From NCBI RefSeq assembly GCF_021083305.1, contig NZ_JAJFAY010000002.1, positions 372,001-436,000 on the forward strand: a stretch of DNA of 64,000 bases, read 5' to 3'. A program made the translations under genes and the position numbers. The notes beneath the pieces were generated by a model. It worked only from the letters and a program-made list of their open reading frames with translations. It made no database searches and was not told where the DNA came from. This DNA comes from Haladaptatus sp. DYF46 (lineage in GTDB: Archaea; Halobacteriota; Halobacteria; Halobacteriales; Haladaptataceae). The first letter of the stretch is position 1. Every line of letters begins with the position of its first letter. This document shows positions 1-9,204 of this stretch, piece by piece.

Positions 1-30
1 ACCCTGCTACGTGTCAACGTGAACGGGAAA

Positions 31-59
31 TTTTGCACCGTCACAAACGTTTTTGCACC
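31..59. promoter_or_regulatory. Direct repeat upstream of purU
   Basis: The nonamer TTTTGCACC occurs twice, at 31-39 and 51-59, exactly 20 bp apart, or about two helical turns on the same DNA face. It lies 55-83 bp before the purU start. The spacing suggests a two-site operator for a dimeric regulator, but it could also be chance in a short promoter region. The rest of 1-113 holds only a Shine-Dalgarno-like AGGTGA just before the ATG. Confidence 0.3.
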
Positions 60-113
60 CGAGACCCGATACGTTTCTTCCATGGCAGTACCCCGTAACC
101 GGCAGGTGAAGCG

Positions 114-1067
114 ATGAACCACCGAGAGCTGACCGAAATCACCGTCGTCGGGGACGACGACACCGGACTCGTCGCCCGCGTCACCACCCTCCTCTTCGAG
201 CGCGGAATCAACATCGAGGACGTCGACCAAGCCGTCCGCGAGGGCGTCTTCCGCATGACGATTCACGTCGAGACGAGCGAGATGTCCGTGAGCAAACACC
301 GACTCCGCCGCGACCTCTCCGAACTCGGCGACGACCTCGGGGTGGACGTCCGCGTTCGCTTCCCGTCGGAACGCGACTCCCGACAGGTCGCCCTCCTCGT
401 GACGAAGGAATCGCACTGTCTCCGCCGCCTCCTCGACGAACGGAGCGAGTTCGACGCCGAAATCGGCGTCGTCATCGGGAACCACGACGATCTCGAACCG
501 GTCGCGAAGGAACATGGCGTCCCGTTCCACGACGTCGGGGACGAACGCGGCGTCCACGACGAGGAACGACTGCTCTCGCTGTTGGACGACTACGACATCG
601 ACCTCGTCGTCCTCGCGCGGTTCATGCGTATCTTGAGCCCCAACGTCGTCTTCCGCTACGAGGGGCGCATCATCAACATCCACCCGAGCCTGCTTCCGGC
701 CTTCCCCGGCGCGAAGGCGTATCGGCAGGCGAAGGAAGCGGGCGCTCGTATCGCCGGCGTCACCGCCCACTACGTGACGACCGACTTGGACCAAGGGCCC
801 ATCATCACCCAGCGGGCGTTCAACGTGCCGGACAGCGGGAGCGTGGACGAGTTGCGCGAACGGGGACAACCCCTCGAAGCCGACGCCCTCCACGAAGCCG
901 TGCGCCTCCACCTGAACGACGACGTGGAGATTCGCCGCGGCCGGACCGAACTGCGTGACGGGGACGAGAACGAACACTACCGCCTCGGACTGCCGGCGGA
1001 ACTCGACGACGTGACGCCCGACGGCCCCATCGACGGGGCGGTCGCCGTGGGCGAATCGGACGACTGA
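114..1067 (+). CDS. purU: Formyltetrahydrofolate deformylase (ACT plus formyltransferase fold)
   Basis: The 317-residue cytosolic protein has an N-terminal ACT-type domain (about residues 5-85) followed by a formyltransferase/hydrolase domain. The second domain carries the family signatures IINIHPSLLPAFPG (near residue 184) and GVTAHYV, which holds the catalytic-site His and neighbouring residues. PurU hydrolyses 10-formyl-THF to formate and THF and so supplies formate to purine synthesis. Haloarchaeal members resemble PurN and are sometimes annotated that way, but the ACT domain favours PurU. The C-terminal 50 residues are an acidic extension typical of halophiles. An AGGTGA sequence precedes the ATG. 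purC lies 0.8 kb downstream on the other strand, consistent with a purine context. Confidence 0.85.
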   Translation: MNHRELTEITVVGDDDTGLVARVTTLLFERGINIEDVDQAVREGVFRMTIHVETSEMSVSKHRLRRDLSELGDDLGVDVRVRFPSERDSRQVALLVTKESHCLRRLLDERSEFDAEIGVVIGNHDDLEPVAKEHGVPFHDVGDERGVHDEERLLSLLDDYDIDLVVLARFMRILSPNVVFRYEGRIINIHPSLLPAFPGAKAYRQAKEAGARIAGVTAHYVTTDLDQGPIITQRAFNVPDSGSVDELRERGQPLEADALHEAVRLHLNDDVEIRRGRTELRDGDENEHYRLGLPAELDDVTPDGPIDGAVAVGESDD

Positions 1068-1069
1068 CG

Positions 1070-1708
1070 CTATTCCGATTCCGACGTGGGTTTTCGGGCG
1101 AGGACGAAACAGGTGTCGCTCCCCAGAACGTCGTTTACCGTCTGTCGCCAGAGAACGTCGAACCCCGCGTTTTCGAGTGTCGTAATGCTCTCGTCCGGCG
1201 ACGGAACGCTCCAGTGCATCTCGACGCCGGTATCCAGCCAATCGTCGTCGCTTCCCTCCCACGCCGTTGACCCGACCGTCATGAGGAGATAACCGCCCGA
1301 AGACAGCAGGCGATAAAACTCCCGCGCCACGTCGGGGTGTTCATTCGAGGGGACGTGAATCACCGAATGGTACGCACAGATACCGTCGAACGTCCCGCTC
1401 GCGAGGCCGAGCGCGGTCATGTCCGCCTGAAAGAACCGTCCCTCGGGGACGTTGCCGCGGGCACGGGAAATCTGCTCGCGGGAGAAGTCGATGCCGACGA
1501 GGTCCGTATCGGCGGCCAGCAGTTCCGCGATGGGTCGCCCCGCGCCACACCCGGCGTCGAGCACGCGTGCGTCGTCCGGGAGATGACCGTGGAACTCCGC
1601 CAGCAGGGCGATGTCCTCGCTCTCCTCGTCGCCGCCGCTTCGGTCGGCGAGGTAGTCATCCGCGATTCGGTCGTAGGCGCGACGAACGTCGTTTCTCTCG
1701 TGGGGCAT
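1070..1708 (-). CDS. Class I SAM-dependent methyltransferase
   Basis: The 212-residue protein has a typical Rossmann methyltransferase core. Motif I is VLDAGCGAGRP (near residue 46), followed by an acidic motif II (LVGIDFS), and QADMTALGLASGTFDG marks the post-motif region. This is a Methyltransf_11/25-type enzyme acting on a small molecule or an unknown substrate; nothing in the sequence identifies it. The gene is convergent with purU, with only two bases between the stops. The ATG at 1708 is followed directly by a conserved-looking helical start (AYDRIADDY), common in this family. Substrate unknown. Confidence 0.75.
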   Translation of the reverse strand: MPHERNDVRRAYDRIADDYLADRSGGDEESEDIALLAEFHGHLPDDARVLDAGCGAGRPIAELLAADTDLVGIDFSREQISRARGNVPEGRFFQADMTALGLASGTFDGICAYHSVIHVPSNEHPDVAREFYRLLSSGGYLLMTVGSTAWEGSDDDWLDTGVEMHWSVPSPDESITTLENAGFDVLWRQTVNDVLGSDTCFVLARKPTSESE

Positions 1709-1814
1709 GGTTGGAAGGTGACGCGTACTGTCGTTCCATGGTTCGCTTTCGCATAAAAAGGTTCGCCGACGGCGTTCGTTCAGTCGTTCGGGTTCTCGTT
1801 TGGAGCGTCGCGCG

Positions 1815-2834
1815 TTACAGGTCCTTGATCGCCATCACCGCGTCCTCTAGCGACGGCGCGTCGAACAGGTCCCTGTCGATGTAGGCGTTCGCTCCGGCGG
1901 TGTACAGGTCGCGGGCGGCGGTGATGACCCCGTCCGGGAGCGGTTGTGGTTCGACCGAACACAGCGATTTCCAGTCGGCCATATCGCGCTCTTTCGCCTC
2001 GACCTTGGCGTCCAGAACCGCGTCGGCCCACGCGGTCTGTTCGCGCTTGTGGTACTGGCGGATGAACTCCTTGCTGACCTGCTGGCCGTGGAAGGTGAAC
2101 CGGTTTTCGTCGAACGTTCCCACCACGTCGGCGACGCGAATCTCTCCGTCGTAGTAGAGACACTCTATCTTCCCGTCCTCGTGGGTCAGGTCGGCGTTCG
2201 CGGCCTGCCGCGTGACGAAATCGTTCACCTCGCGGGCGACTCGCTCCAGTTCGTCAACGTCCGCCTTGCCGGCGATTTCGTCCGCCTCTCCCCGCGACAG
2301 ATATCGGTCGCTCTCCTCGAACTTGGTCGAGAATTCGACGGCGGGTTCTTCGAGTTGGACCGCTCCGTCGGGCCACTCGGGGAAGTCGAGTCCGTGGTCG
2401 CTGGGGTCGGTACGGCGGCGAAGGCTGGACCCCACCGGAACGCTGTTGCGGAAGACGACTTCCAGGGGGATGAGGTAGTTCTCGTCCGCACCGCTGTGAA
2501 AGAGGTCGTAGTCGTAGTCCCGTCCCTCGCGTGGCAGGTTCGGAACCTGCGTGAGGTCGATGGCCATCTCGGTGGGGGGTTCCGTGACCTCCGAAAGGGG
2601 GACGACGTCGCCGTCGGAGACGACGCCACGGTAGTGGGTGGGGACGCCCTCCGCTTCCAGTCCTTCGAAGTTGAATGCGCCCATCGCACAGAGGCTTGCA
2701 CCCTTGTCGGGAATCGTATCGGGCATCTTGCCCCAATCGAACACCGAGTAGTCGTCCGTGAACACGAACGACCCGCGCCCGAGCGAGTCCGGCGTCGGTT
2801 CGCGTTCGACCCGGAACTCCTTCACACTCGTCAT
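1815..2834 (-). CDS. purC: Phosphoribosylaminoimidazole-succinocarboxamide synthase
   Basis: The 339-residue protein matches the haloarchaeal SAICAR synthetase type, which ligates CAIR with aspartate using ATP in purine biosynthesis. Recognisable segments are the N-terminal [17 protein letters not shown] nucleotide-binding region, the [16 protein letters not shown] stretch and the [11 protein letters not shown] strand. It is longer than bacterial PurC (about 240 residues) because of inserts shared by halophilic homologues. It is divergent from cofH, with a 145-bp shared intergenic region. The ATG at 2834 gives the expected N-terminus. A purine role next to purU is consistent, although the two genes are not in one operon. 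Confidence 0.85.
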   Translation of the reverse strand: MTSVKEFRVEREPTPDSLGRGSFVFTDDYSVFDWGKMPDTIPDKGASLCAMGAFNFEGLEAEGVPTHYRGVVSDGDVVPLSEVTEPPTEMAIDLTQVPNLPREGRDYDYDLFHSGADENYLIPLEVVFRNSVPVGSSLRRRTDPSDHGLDFPEWPDGAVQLEEPAVEFSTKFEESDRYLSRGEADEIAGKADVDELERVAREVNDFVTRQAANADLTHEDGKIECLYYDGEIRVADVVGTFDENRFTFHGQQVSKEFIRQYHKREQTAWADAVLDAKVEAKERDMADWKSLCSVEPQPLPDGVITAARDLYTAGANAYIDRDLFDAPSLEDAVMAIKDL

Positions 2835-2979
2835 GGTGTTGGTTCTGCCGTCCCCCGACTAAGTAGTTTCCATCTTCGTGCTGAACTACGCCGACGTACG
2901 GCCGAAAGATGTACATATGTATGCGATATCGACTGCCGTGACCCGGCGATTTTTGGGGGTCCGCCCGGATTACAGAGCA

Positions 2980-4332
2980 ATGGCTAACGTGCGTGCGAAG
3001 AGCAACATTCCCCGGGAACGGTTCGGCTTCGAACACGTTCCCGAAACCGACCAATCGTTCGAGAACGCGCTGGAACGGGCGCGGAACGGCGAGCGGCTGA
3101 CCGTCGCCGACGGCGTCGAACTGCTAACGACCGGCACCGACCACCCCGGCATCGACCTCACCCGAAAGGAGCGCGTGCTGGAAGCCGCGGACCGGCGGCG
3201 CGAGGCGGTCGTCGGCGACACGGTCACGTTCGTCGCCAACCTGAACAACAACGTCACGACGGCGTGCAACACGGGGTGTCTGTTCTGCAACTTCAAGAAC
3301 ACTGCACAGAATTTCGAAGTCGGTTCGGACGAGGAGCACGGCGGATTCACGAAGACGCCCGAGGAGTCCCGCGAAATCGTCGCCGATGCGCGCGAGCGGG
3401 GAATCTACGAGGTGACGTCGGTCAGCGGCCTGCACCCCGGAATGGCGCTGAACGACGACCACCTCGAACTCCTCGAAGCGAGCGAGCGCGGCGATTTGAA
3501 CTACAAGTCACCCGAGGAGTACGAAATCGACCCCGCGACGTACACGGAACAGATACGGGCGATGAGCCTTCCCGGCGTTCACGTCCACTCGATGACGCCC
3601 GAGGAGGCCTACCACGCCCGTCGCGGGACGGATTGGGACTACGAGGAAGTCTTCCGCGAACTGAAAGCCGCCGGACTCGACAGCGTTCCGGGCACCGCAG
3701 CGGAGATTTTGGTGGACGAGGTGCGCGGCGTCATCTGTCCCGGCAAAATCGGGACGGAGGAGTGGATGGAGGCGATGGAGGCCGCCGCGAACGTCGGCCT
3801 CGACACCACGGCGACCATCATGTACGGCCACGTGGAAAACGAGATGCACCGCGTCCTCCATTTGGAGCGGATTCGGGAGCTACAGGACCGAACCGGCGCG
3901 ATAACGGAGTTCGTTCCGCTCTCGTTCATCCACCGGAACACGCCACTGTACGACCGCGGCATGGTGGAAAACGGCGCGAGTACCCACGAGGACGAACTCC
4001 TCATGGCCGTTTCTCGGCTGTTTCTGGACAACGTCGACAACGTCCAATCGTCGTGGGTGAAGTACGGCGACGAACAGGGGTTGAAGATGCTCTCGTGTGG
4101 CGCGAACGACTTCATGGGAACCATCCTCTCCGAGGAAATCACGAAGCGCGCGGGCGGCCAGTTCGGAGAGTTCCGCTCGTTCGAGGAGTACGTCGAGATG
4201 ATAACCGCCATCGGGCGCGTCCCGGCGGAGCGCTCGACCGACTATCGACAGGTTCGGGAGATTGACCCCGAGGACCCGCCGTTCGGTCCGAGGCTCGGTC
4301 CGTGTGCCGACGGGACGCCGTTGCTCGACTGA
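2980..4332 (+). CDS. cofH: FO synthase subunit 2 (7,8-didemethyl-8-hydroxy-5-deazariboflavin synthase CofH)
   Basis: This radical-SAM enzyme joins 5-amino-6-(D-ribitylamino)uracil to a tyrosine-derived unit in making FO, the chromophore of coenzyme F420. The 4Fe-4S motif C-x3-C-x2-C is at residues 96, 100 and 103 (CNTGCLFC), preceded by FVANLNNNVT as usual for CofH. The ATG at 2980 is chosen over upstream in-frame starts because homologues begin near this point and the upstream residues are not protein-like. The protein is 450 residues. CofG and CofC, the partner enzymes, lie within 5 kb, separated by unrelated genes. Confidence 0.9.
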   Translation: MANVRAKSNIPRERFGFEHVPETDQSFENALERARNGERLTVADGVELLTTGTDHPGIDLTRKERVLEAADRRREAVVGDTVTFVANLNNNVTTACNTGCLFCNFKNTAQNFEVGSDEEHGGFTKTPEESREIVADARERGIYEVTSVSGLHPGMALNDDHLELLEASERGDLNYKSPEEYEIDPATYTEQIRAMSLPGVHVHSMTPEEAYHARRGTDWDYEEVFRELKAAGLDSVPGTAAEILVDEVRGVICPGKIGTEEWMEAMEAAANVGLDTTATIMYGHVENEMHRVLHLERIRELQDRTGAITEFVPLSFIHRNTPLYDRGMVENGASTHEDELLMAVSRLFLDNVDNVQSSWVKYGDEQGLKMLSCGANDFMGTILSEEITKRAGGQFGEFRSFEEYVEMITAIGRVPAERSTDYRQVREIDPEDPPFGPRLGPCADGTPLLD

Positions 4333-4353
4333 CGAGCGAAGCCGTGTGCAGCG

Positions 4354-6585
4354 TCAGGTGAGGATTTCGAACCGCGCACCGCCCGTTTTCGACTCGCTCG
4401 CTCGAACCTCCCAGCCGTGTGCCTCGGCGATGCTCTCGACGATCGCCAGCCCGAATCCGGTCCCCGCGTCCGTCGTCGAATAGCCGTGTTCGAACACCGT
4501 CCGATAGTCGTCCGCCGAAATCCCGTCGCCGTCGTCGGCCACGAAGAACCCATCCGTATCCGAGAGCGGTGCGACCGTCACCGTCACGTCGGAACCCGCG
4601 TGTTCGATCGCGTTTCGAAAGAGGTTCTCGAACAGTTCACGGAGCCTGCCCTCGTCGGCATCCACGACGGCGAGCGAGTCGTCGAGTCGGAGTTCGGCCT
4701 CCTCCGTCGAAACCATCATCCACGCGTTTCGGACGACCCGTGTCAGGGATACCGGTTCCGTCTCGCTCACCACTTTCCCCTGGCGGGCCATCGCCAGCAC
4801 GTCGCCGATGAGCGACTCCATCCGGGCGAGCGCCCGTCGAATCGGGGGGACGTGGTCGTTGTCCACCTCCTCGGCGAGCAGTTCGAGGCGACCGGTGGCG
4901 ATGTTGAGCGGGTTGCGCAGGTCGTGGGAGACGACGTTTGCGAACTCGTCGAGGCGTTCGTTTTGGCGTTCGAGTTTGCGCTGGCGCTGTTTTTGCACCG
5001 TGATATCCGTGTAGATGGTAAAGCCCTCGTTCGTCTCGCCGACGCGAACCGGCGCGGTGTGGAGCAGGAAGTCCCGGGAACCCTCTTCCGTCCGTCGACC
5101 GATCTCCTCGCCTTCGATTCGGATACCTCCCCTCACCCGTTCGTTTATCGCCCGCGCCTCGTCCTCCTTTCCCGACGGCACGAGGAAATCGTCGAGTGGG
5201 TGATCGACCATCGTCTCCCGTTCCCATCCGAACACGTCCTCGAACGCGGGATTTACGTCGCGAACGACCGGGTCCCCGCCGTCGAAAACGTAGCTCGCGG
5301 TCGCGTTCGGTACGTTCTCGAAGAGCGCCGCGAACCGGTCGATTTCCGCGCGGAGTTCGGTCTCGGACCGGACCCGATTCAACGCCTGTGTGATGTGCGT
5401 GATGAGGAGTTCCGCGAGTTCGAGGTCGTCCTCGTCGAATCCCGAAACGTCCTTCGAAACGGCCTGAAACACGCCGATATCCCCGATCGGAATGCTCAGG
5501 GCGGACGTGTAGGCCGCTTCGGCGGGCGCGTAACCCGCCTCGTGAAGGTCGGTGACGAGTTTCGACCGACCGGTACGTGCCGTTTCCGCCGCGAGGCTCC
5601 CGTCCTCCTCGACGGGCGTTCCCTCGTAGTAGCCGTTCGTCGAGGACTTCGTGGAGACGGCTTGGGGGACGAGTACGCCCTCCACGATTGCATCCACGGA
5701 GCAGATGTCGAATTCGAGGATGTCCTCCGCCGCCTCGATCGCGAGGTCGTATATCTCCTCGCCCGTCGTACAGGTGACGACGCGGGCGGCGACGGCGTGG
5801 AGGTCCTCTATCTTCTCCTTCGTCTCGCGGATTTCGGACTCCATGGCCTTGCGCTCGGTGATGTCCTGAAAGTACACCGAGAGTCCGTCCTCCGCCGGAT
5901 AGATTCGCTCCTCGACCCACCTTCCGGGACGAACCGCGGATCGCGCTTCGAGGGAGATCGGCTCTTGCCCTTCGAACGCACGTCGGTACGCTTCGTGAAG
6001 CGCTCGACTCTCCTCCCCCCGAAAGAACTCCCAAACGTTCGAACCGACGAGTTCGTCCCGTGGTCGACCGATGAACTCCGCCGCACGCTGGTTGACGTAG
6101 GTTATCCTCCAGTCGCTATCGATGGCGAAGAAGGCGTCCGTGATGCGATAGAACATCCGCAGTATCTGCTGGGTCGCTTCGCTCGCCTCCACTTCCGACC
6201 GGTGTTGTGCGACCGCTGTTTCGATTCGGTTCGCCAGCATCCCGTACCGTTCCGACCCACCGACGTTCCGCAGATAGTCGGAAACGCCGATGGAAATCGC
6301 TTCGCTCGCTATCTCCTCGCTTCCGCTTCCGGTAAAGAGGATGAACGGCAACTCCGGTTCGACCTCTCGAACCGTTTCGAGGAACTCCATACCGTCCGTT
6401 TCCGGCATGTCGTACTCGCTGACGATACAGTCGATACGTTTCTCCGCAAGTACGTCCAATCCGTCGGATGAATTTCGTTCCCGTACTACCGTGATTCGGC
6501 CGCTCTCCCGTTCGAGGTGCGCCGCAGTCGAATCGGCAGCGTCAACGTCGTCATCGACGAGCAGTACCCGTATCCTGTCACCCAT
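4354..6585 (-). CDS. Hybrid sensor histidine kinase with degenerate receiver (REC-PAS-GAF-PAS-HisKA-HATPase)
   Basis: The 743-residue soluble protein is laid out as receiver (about 4-125), PAS (145-255), GAF (265-405), PAS (415-530), HisKA with phospho-His in VVSHDLRNPL (His554), and a C-terminal HATPase with a GTGFGLAIVESI G-box. No transmembrane segment is seen, so it likely senses cytoplasmic signals. The receiver keeps the acidic pocket (D11-D13). However, the position expected to hold the phosphoacceptor Asp is Glu57 (VSEYDMP), and the conserved Lys is Asn107, so normal phosphotransfer to this receiver is unlikely. The ATG at 6585 is chosen because MGDRIRVLLVDDD is the receiver start; the upstream extension is low quality. 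No partner regulator is adjacent. It separates cofH from cofG. Confidence 0.85.
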   Translation of the reverse strand: MGDRIRVLLVDDDVDAADSTAAHLERESGRITVVRERNSSDGLDVLAEKRIDCIVSEYDMPETDGMEFLETVREVEPELPFILFTGSGSEEIASEAISIGVSDYLRNVGGSERYGMLANRIETAVAQHRSEVEASEATQQILRMFYRITDAFFAIDSDWRITYVNQRAAEFIGRPRDELVGSNVWEFFRGEESRALHEAYRRAFEGQEPISLEARSAVRPGRWVEERIYPAEDGLSVYFQDITERKAMESEIRETKEKIEDLHAVAARVVTCTTGEEIYDLAIEAAEDILEFDICSVDAIVEGVLVPQAVSTKSSTNGYYEGTPVEEDGSLAAETARTGRSKLVTDLHEAGYAPAEAAYTSALSIPIGDIGVFQAVSKDVSGFDEDDLELAELLITHITQALNRVRSETELRAEIDRFAALFENVPNATASYVFDGGDPVVRDVNPAFEDVFGWERETMVDHPLDDFLVPSGKEDEARAINERVRGGIRIEGEEIGRRTEEGSRDFLLHTAPVRVGETNEGFTIYTDITVQKQRQRKLERQNERLDEFANVVSHDLRNPLNIATGRLELLAEEVDNDHVPPIRRALARMESLIGDVLAMARQGKVVSETEPVSLTRVVRNAWMMVSTEEAELRLDDSLAVVDADEGRLRELFENLFRNAIEHAGSDVTVTVAPLSDTDGFFVADDGDGISADDYRTVFEHGYSTTDAGTGFGLAIVESIAEAHGWEVRASESKTGGARFEILT

Positions 6586-6652
6586 GCGTCGACGAGTGCG
6601 AATAGCCACACCAAGGATAAAATATCTGGTATTTGGAATCGGGATGAACGTG

Positions 6653-7741
6653 TCACGTTCGCTCCACGATCGAGCGATACCGTTTACCCGCCGAATCGTC
6701 CGCGTCGAACGCCGCTCGAATCGGGTCAGAAATCCGACCATCGGCGACGAATCGGTCGTACACTGCAAGGCGTTCGTGAAGAGGAACGCCGGCGGATTCC
6801 GCGATGTCCTCCAGTTCGCGCAACGCCGGCCACGCGTAATCGGGATTGATGTAGTCGTCCGTCACGGGGGAGACGCCGCCCAAGTCGTCCACACCGCAGT
6901 CCAACAACTCCCGCGTCGGCGAGAGGTTCGGCGGTACCTGCACCGAAATTTCGTCCGGGAGCGCCACCCGCGCCATCGCCACGGCCCGGCGCATCGTCTC
7001 GACCGACGGTCGTTCGAAGCGGGAGCGCTCGTTCGAGACCACGTTCTGGACGATGACCTCCTGCACGTGGTCGTACCGTTCGTGCAGTTTGCGAATGGCG
7101 AGGAGGCTTTCGGCCCTATCGCGCCAGCTCTCGCCGATACCGACCAACAGACCTGTGGTGAAGGGCATATCGAGTTCCCCGGCGTTCCGAATCGTGGCGA
7201 GGCGCTGCCCCGGATTCTTCCGGCGTGGCCCCGCGTGGGCGTCCACGTCCGCCGTCGTCTCCAGCATCACGCCCATGCTCGCGTTCACGTCCGCGACGAG
7301 TTCCATCTGCTCGCGCGTCTGGTCGCCCGGATTCGAGTGGGGAAGCAGGCCCTCCTCCAGCGTGATTTTACACACCTCGCGGAGATACGAGTGTATCGAG
7401 TCGTGGCCCCAGTCGGCCAACTGCTCGTGAACCCTCGTGTACCGGTCGTCCGGGTCGTCGCCGAACGTGAACAGCGCCTCCGTACAGCCGGCGTCCGCAC
7501 CCGTCCGAAGTATCTCTCGAACCTCCTCGCGCGACAGCAGCGACGCCTCCCCCGGCGCGTCGAAGTACGTGCAGTAGGTGCAGGTGTACCGACACGCCGT
7601 CGTCAGCGGGACGAAGACGTTCTTCGCGTAGGTCAACGCGTCGGCGGGTGAGACGTCCGCCGGGGTGACGGCGAGGAGTCGGTCCACGTCCGCTTCGTCG
7701 AAGGTGATGTCGATGTCGTACTCGGCGGCCCCCGGAATCAT
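6653..7741 (-). CDS. cofG: FO synthase subunit 1 (CofG)
   Basis: This radical-SAM enzyme of 362 residues acts after CofH in forming the deazaflavin FO. The cluster motif is C-x3-C-x2-C at residues 50, 54 and 57 (CRYTCTYC), followed by a typical CofG sequence (EVREILRTGADAGCTEALF). Further supporting segments are MGVMLETTADVDAHAGPRRKNPGQR and VVQNVVSNERSRFE, both read as short stretches. The start at 7741 (MIPGAAEYD) is preferred; the upstream in-frame extension overlaps the divergent signal peptidase promoter. It shares a 113-bp divergent promoter region with that peptidase gene. Confidence 0.9.
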   Translation of the reverse strand: MIPGAAEYDIDITFDEADVDRLLAVTPADVSPADALTYAKNVFVPLTTACRYTCTYCTYFDAPGEASLLSREEVREILRTGADAGCTEALFTFGDDPDDRYTRVHEQLADWGHDSIHSYLREVCKITLEEGLLPHSNPGDQTREQMELVADVNASMGVMLETTADVDAHAGPRRKNPGQRLATIRNAGELDMPFTTGLLVGIGESWRDRAESLLAIRKLHERYDHVQEVIVQNVVSNERSRFERPSVETMRRAVAMARVALPDEISVQVPPNLSPTRELLDCGVDDLGGVSPVTDDYINPDYAWPALRELEDIAESAGVPLHERLAVYDRFVADGRISDPIRAAFDADDSAGKRYRSIVERT

Positions 7742-7854
7742 GGTGTGGGCTACGAGGCAGGGGGTAAAAGGGTTTGGAGCTTCGGGACGAACGCGTCGAA
7801 CCTGATCCCTCCAATCAGAAGTTTCAAGCAACGATACAGACGAGTAAAACGCGA

Positions 7855-8499
7855 ATGTCCCCTCCAACCGATGCCGGGCCGAAGGAGCTGTTCCAGTGGC
7901 TCAGAACGACCGAGGAGGAGCCCGTCGCCATCGTTCGAGACGTGGTGAAAACGGCGATGTGGGTCGTCGGAATCGGCGTCCTCCTCTTCGCGATAACCGG
8001 CGTGTGGCCGCCGATGGTGGCCGTCGAAAGCGGAAGCATGCAACCGCACATGAAGAAAGGCGACCTCGTCGTCGTGATGGACGAAGGACGACTCGCGGGC
8101 GACGGGTCGTACGGTGACACGGGCGTCGTGCCGTACCGCGCCGGGAGGGGGTCCGGCTATCGGGAGTTCCACAGTTACGGCGACGTCATCGTCTACCGCC
8201 CGAACGGCGACAGCGGGAGAACGCCGATAATCCATCGGGCGCGGTTCTGGGTGCGGGAGAACGAGAACTGGTACGACCGGGCGAACGAAGCGTACGTCGG
8301 TACTGCGGACAACTGCGAGGAACTGCGAAACTGCCCCGCACCCCACGCCGGGTTCATCACCAAAGGCGACCACAACGGCGTGTACGACCAAGTCTACGAA
8401 CTCGACGGGCCGATAAGCGGCCCCGTCAAGTCGTCGTGGATAGTCGGCAAGGCGAAACTCAGGATTCCGTGGCTCGGCTGGATTCGGCTGGCGATCTGA
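7855..8499 (+). CDS. Signal peptidase I-type membrane protease
   Basis: The 214-residue protein has one N-terminal membrane segment (about residues 33-52) and an extracytoplasmic S24/S26 peptidase domain. The likely catalytic Ser61 lies in ESGSMQPHM and His127 in IIHRAR. Archaeal signal peptidases use Ser-His, with an Asp in the KGDHN motif (Asp172 here), rather than the bacterial Ser-Lys pair. It probably removes Sec or Tat signal peptides at the cell surface. The ATG at 7855 gives a sensible cytoplasmic tail. Haloarchaea usually carry several paralogues (Sec11a/b), so which one this is cannot be decided. The gene is convergent with cofC. Confidence 0.85.
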   Translation: MSPPTDAGPKELFQWLRTTEEEPVAIVRDVVKTAMWVVGIGVLLFAITGVWPPMVAVESGSMQPHMKKGDLVVVMDEGRLAGDGSYGDTGVVPYRAGRGSGYREFHSYGDVIVYRPNGDSGRTPIIHRARFWVRENENWYDRANEAYVGTADNCEELRNCPAPHAGFITKGDHNGVYDQVYELDGPISGPVKSSWIVGKAKLRIPWLGWIRLAI

Positions 8500-8520
8500 G
8501 GGAGCTTTTCCGTTCGAGAA

Positions 8521-9126
8521 TTACCGCGTAACGGACACCCGACCGCCCGTCACGGAGAGCGAAAAGCCCGCGTCCAGAAGCCAATCGCGGGCGGTACCCG
8601 TTCCGTGCATCAACACCTCGGCGAGGTCGGATACCTCGTCCACGTCCGTGGCGATGCGGTGTGAATCCAGTTCGGTGACGGACGCGCCGATTTCGTCGGC
8701 GATTTCGAGGTGGTCGAGGTACGACGTGCCGTGGTAGTCCACCCGAAACTCGGAGTGACGGGAAACGAGCGCGTTCGTGCCGCCGCCGCGTCCCGGCGCG
8801 ATGACGACGTCGCCCTCCGCCGAAAAGAGCCGTTCCAGCACCGTCGGCGTCGCCAGCGCGAGGTCCGCCATCACGATTGCGGTTGAATCGGCGGCGGCGA
8901 GTACGTCGTTCACGGCGGGCGTCAGCGGTCGGGAATCGACTTCGAGCGGCGCATCGATATCGACGTGACCGGTCGAGAGGACACGTGGCTCCCTGCCTGT
9001 CGAGCGAATCGCCGCGAGAACGTCGTCGAGCATCGCCAGCGCGAACGCCCGACGCTCCTCCGCCGTGAGCGTCCCGGCGAGTCTCGTCTTCGGTTCACCC
9101 GCGGCGAACGGCACCACCACCTGCAT
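8521..9126 (-). CDS. cofC: 2-phospho-L-lactate guanylyltransferase (CofC)
   Basis: The 201-residue nucleotidyltransferase begins [18 protein letters not shown], the GTP-binding N-terminus of CofC. It also has [10 protein letters not shown] and the [11 protein letters not shown] substrate loop. The enzyme activates 2-phospho-lactate (or phosphoenolpyruvate) with GTP to form the side-chain donor for F420. With cofG and cofH nearby, most of the FO and activation steps sit in one 6-kb stretch, but cofD and cofE are not visible. Length matches the family (about 200 residues). The gene is transcribed towards cofG but separated from it by the signal peptidase. Confidence 0.88.
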   Translation of the reverse strand: MQVVVPFAAGEPKTRLAGTLTAEERRAFALAMLDDVLAAIRSTGREPRVLSTGHVDIDAPLEVDSRPLTPAVNDVLAAADSTAIVMADLALATPTVLERLFSAEGDVVIAPGRGGGTNALVSRHSEFRVDYHGTSYLDHLEIADEIGASVTELDSHRIATDVDEVSDLAEVLMHGTGTARDWLLDAGFSLSVTGGRVSVTR

Positions 9127-9204
9127 ACCCGTTGGTATTCGGGTGGTAGGTTAAGTGGTTGCGAAAACGGCTACCGAAGGGGTACGAAAACGCGTGAAAC
9201 CGAG

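Noticed and set aside
4417..6471. A 684-residue plus-strand frame over the histidine kinase
   Set aside because: Antisense of the kinase gene; the encoded sequence has no protein-family features.
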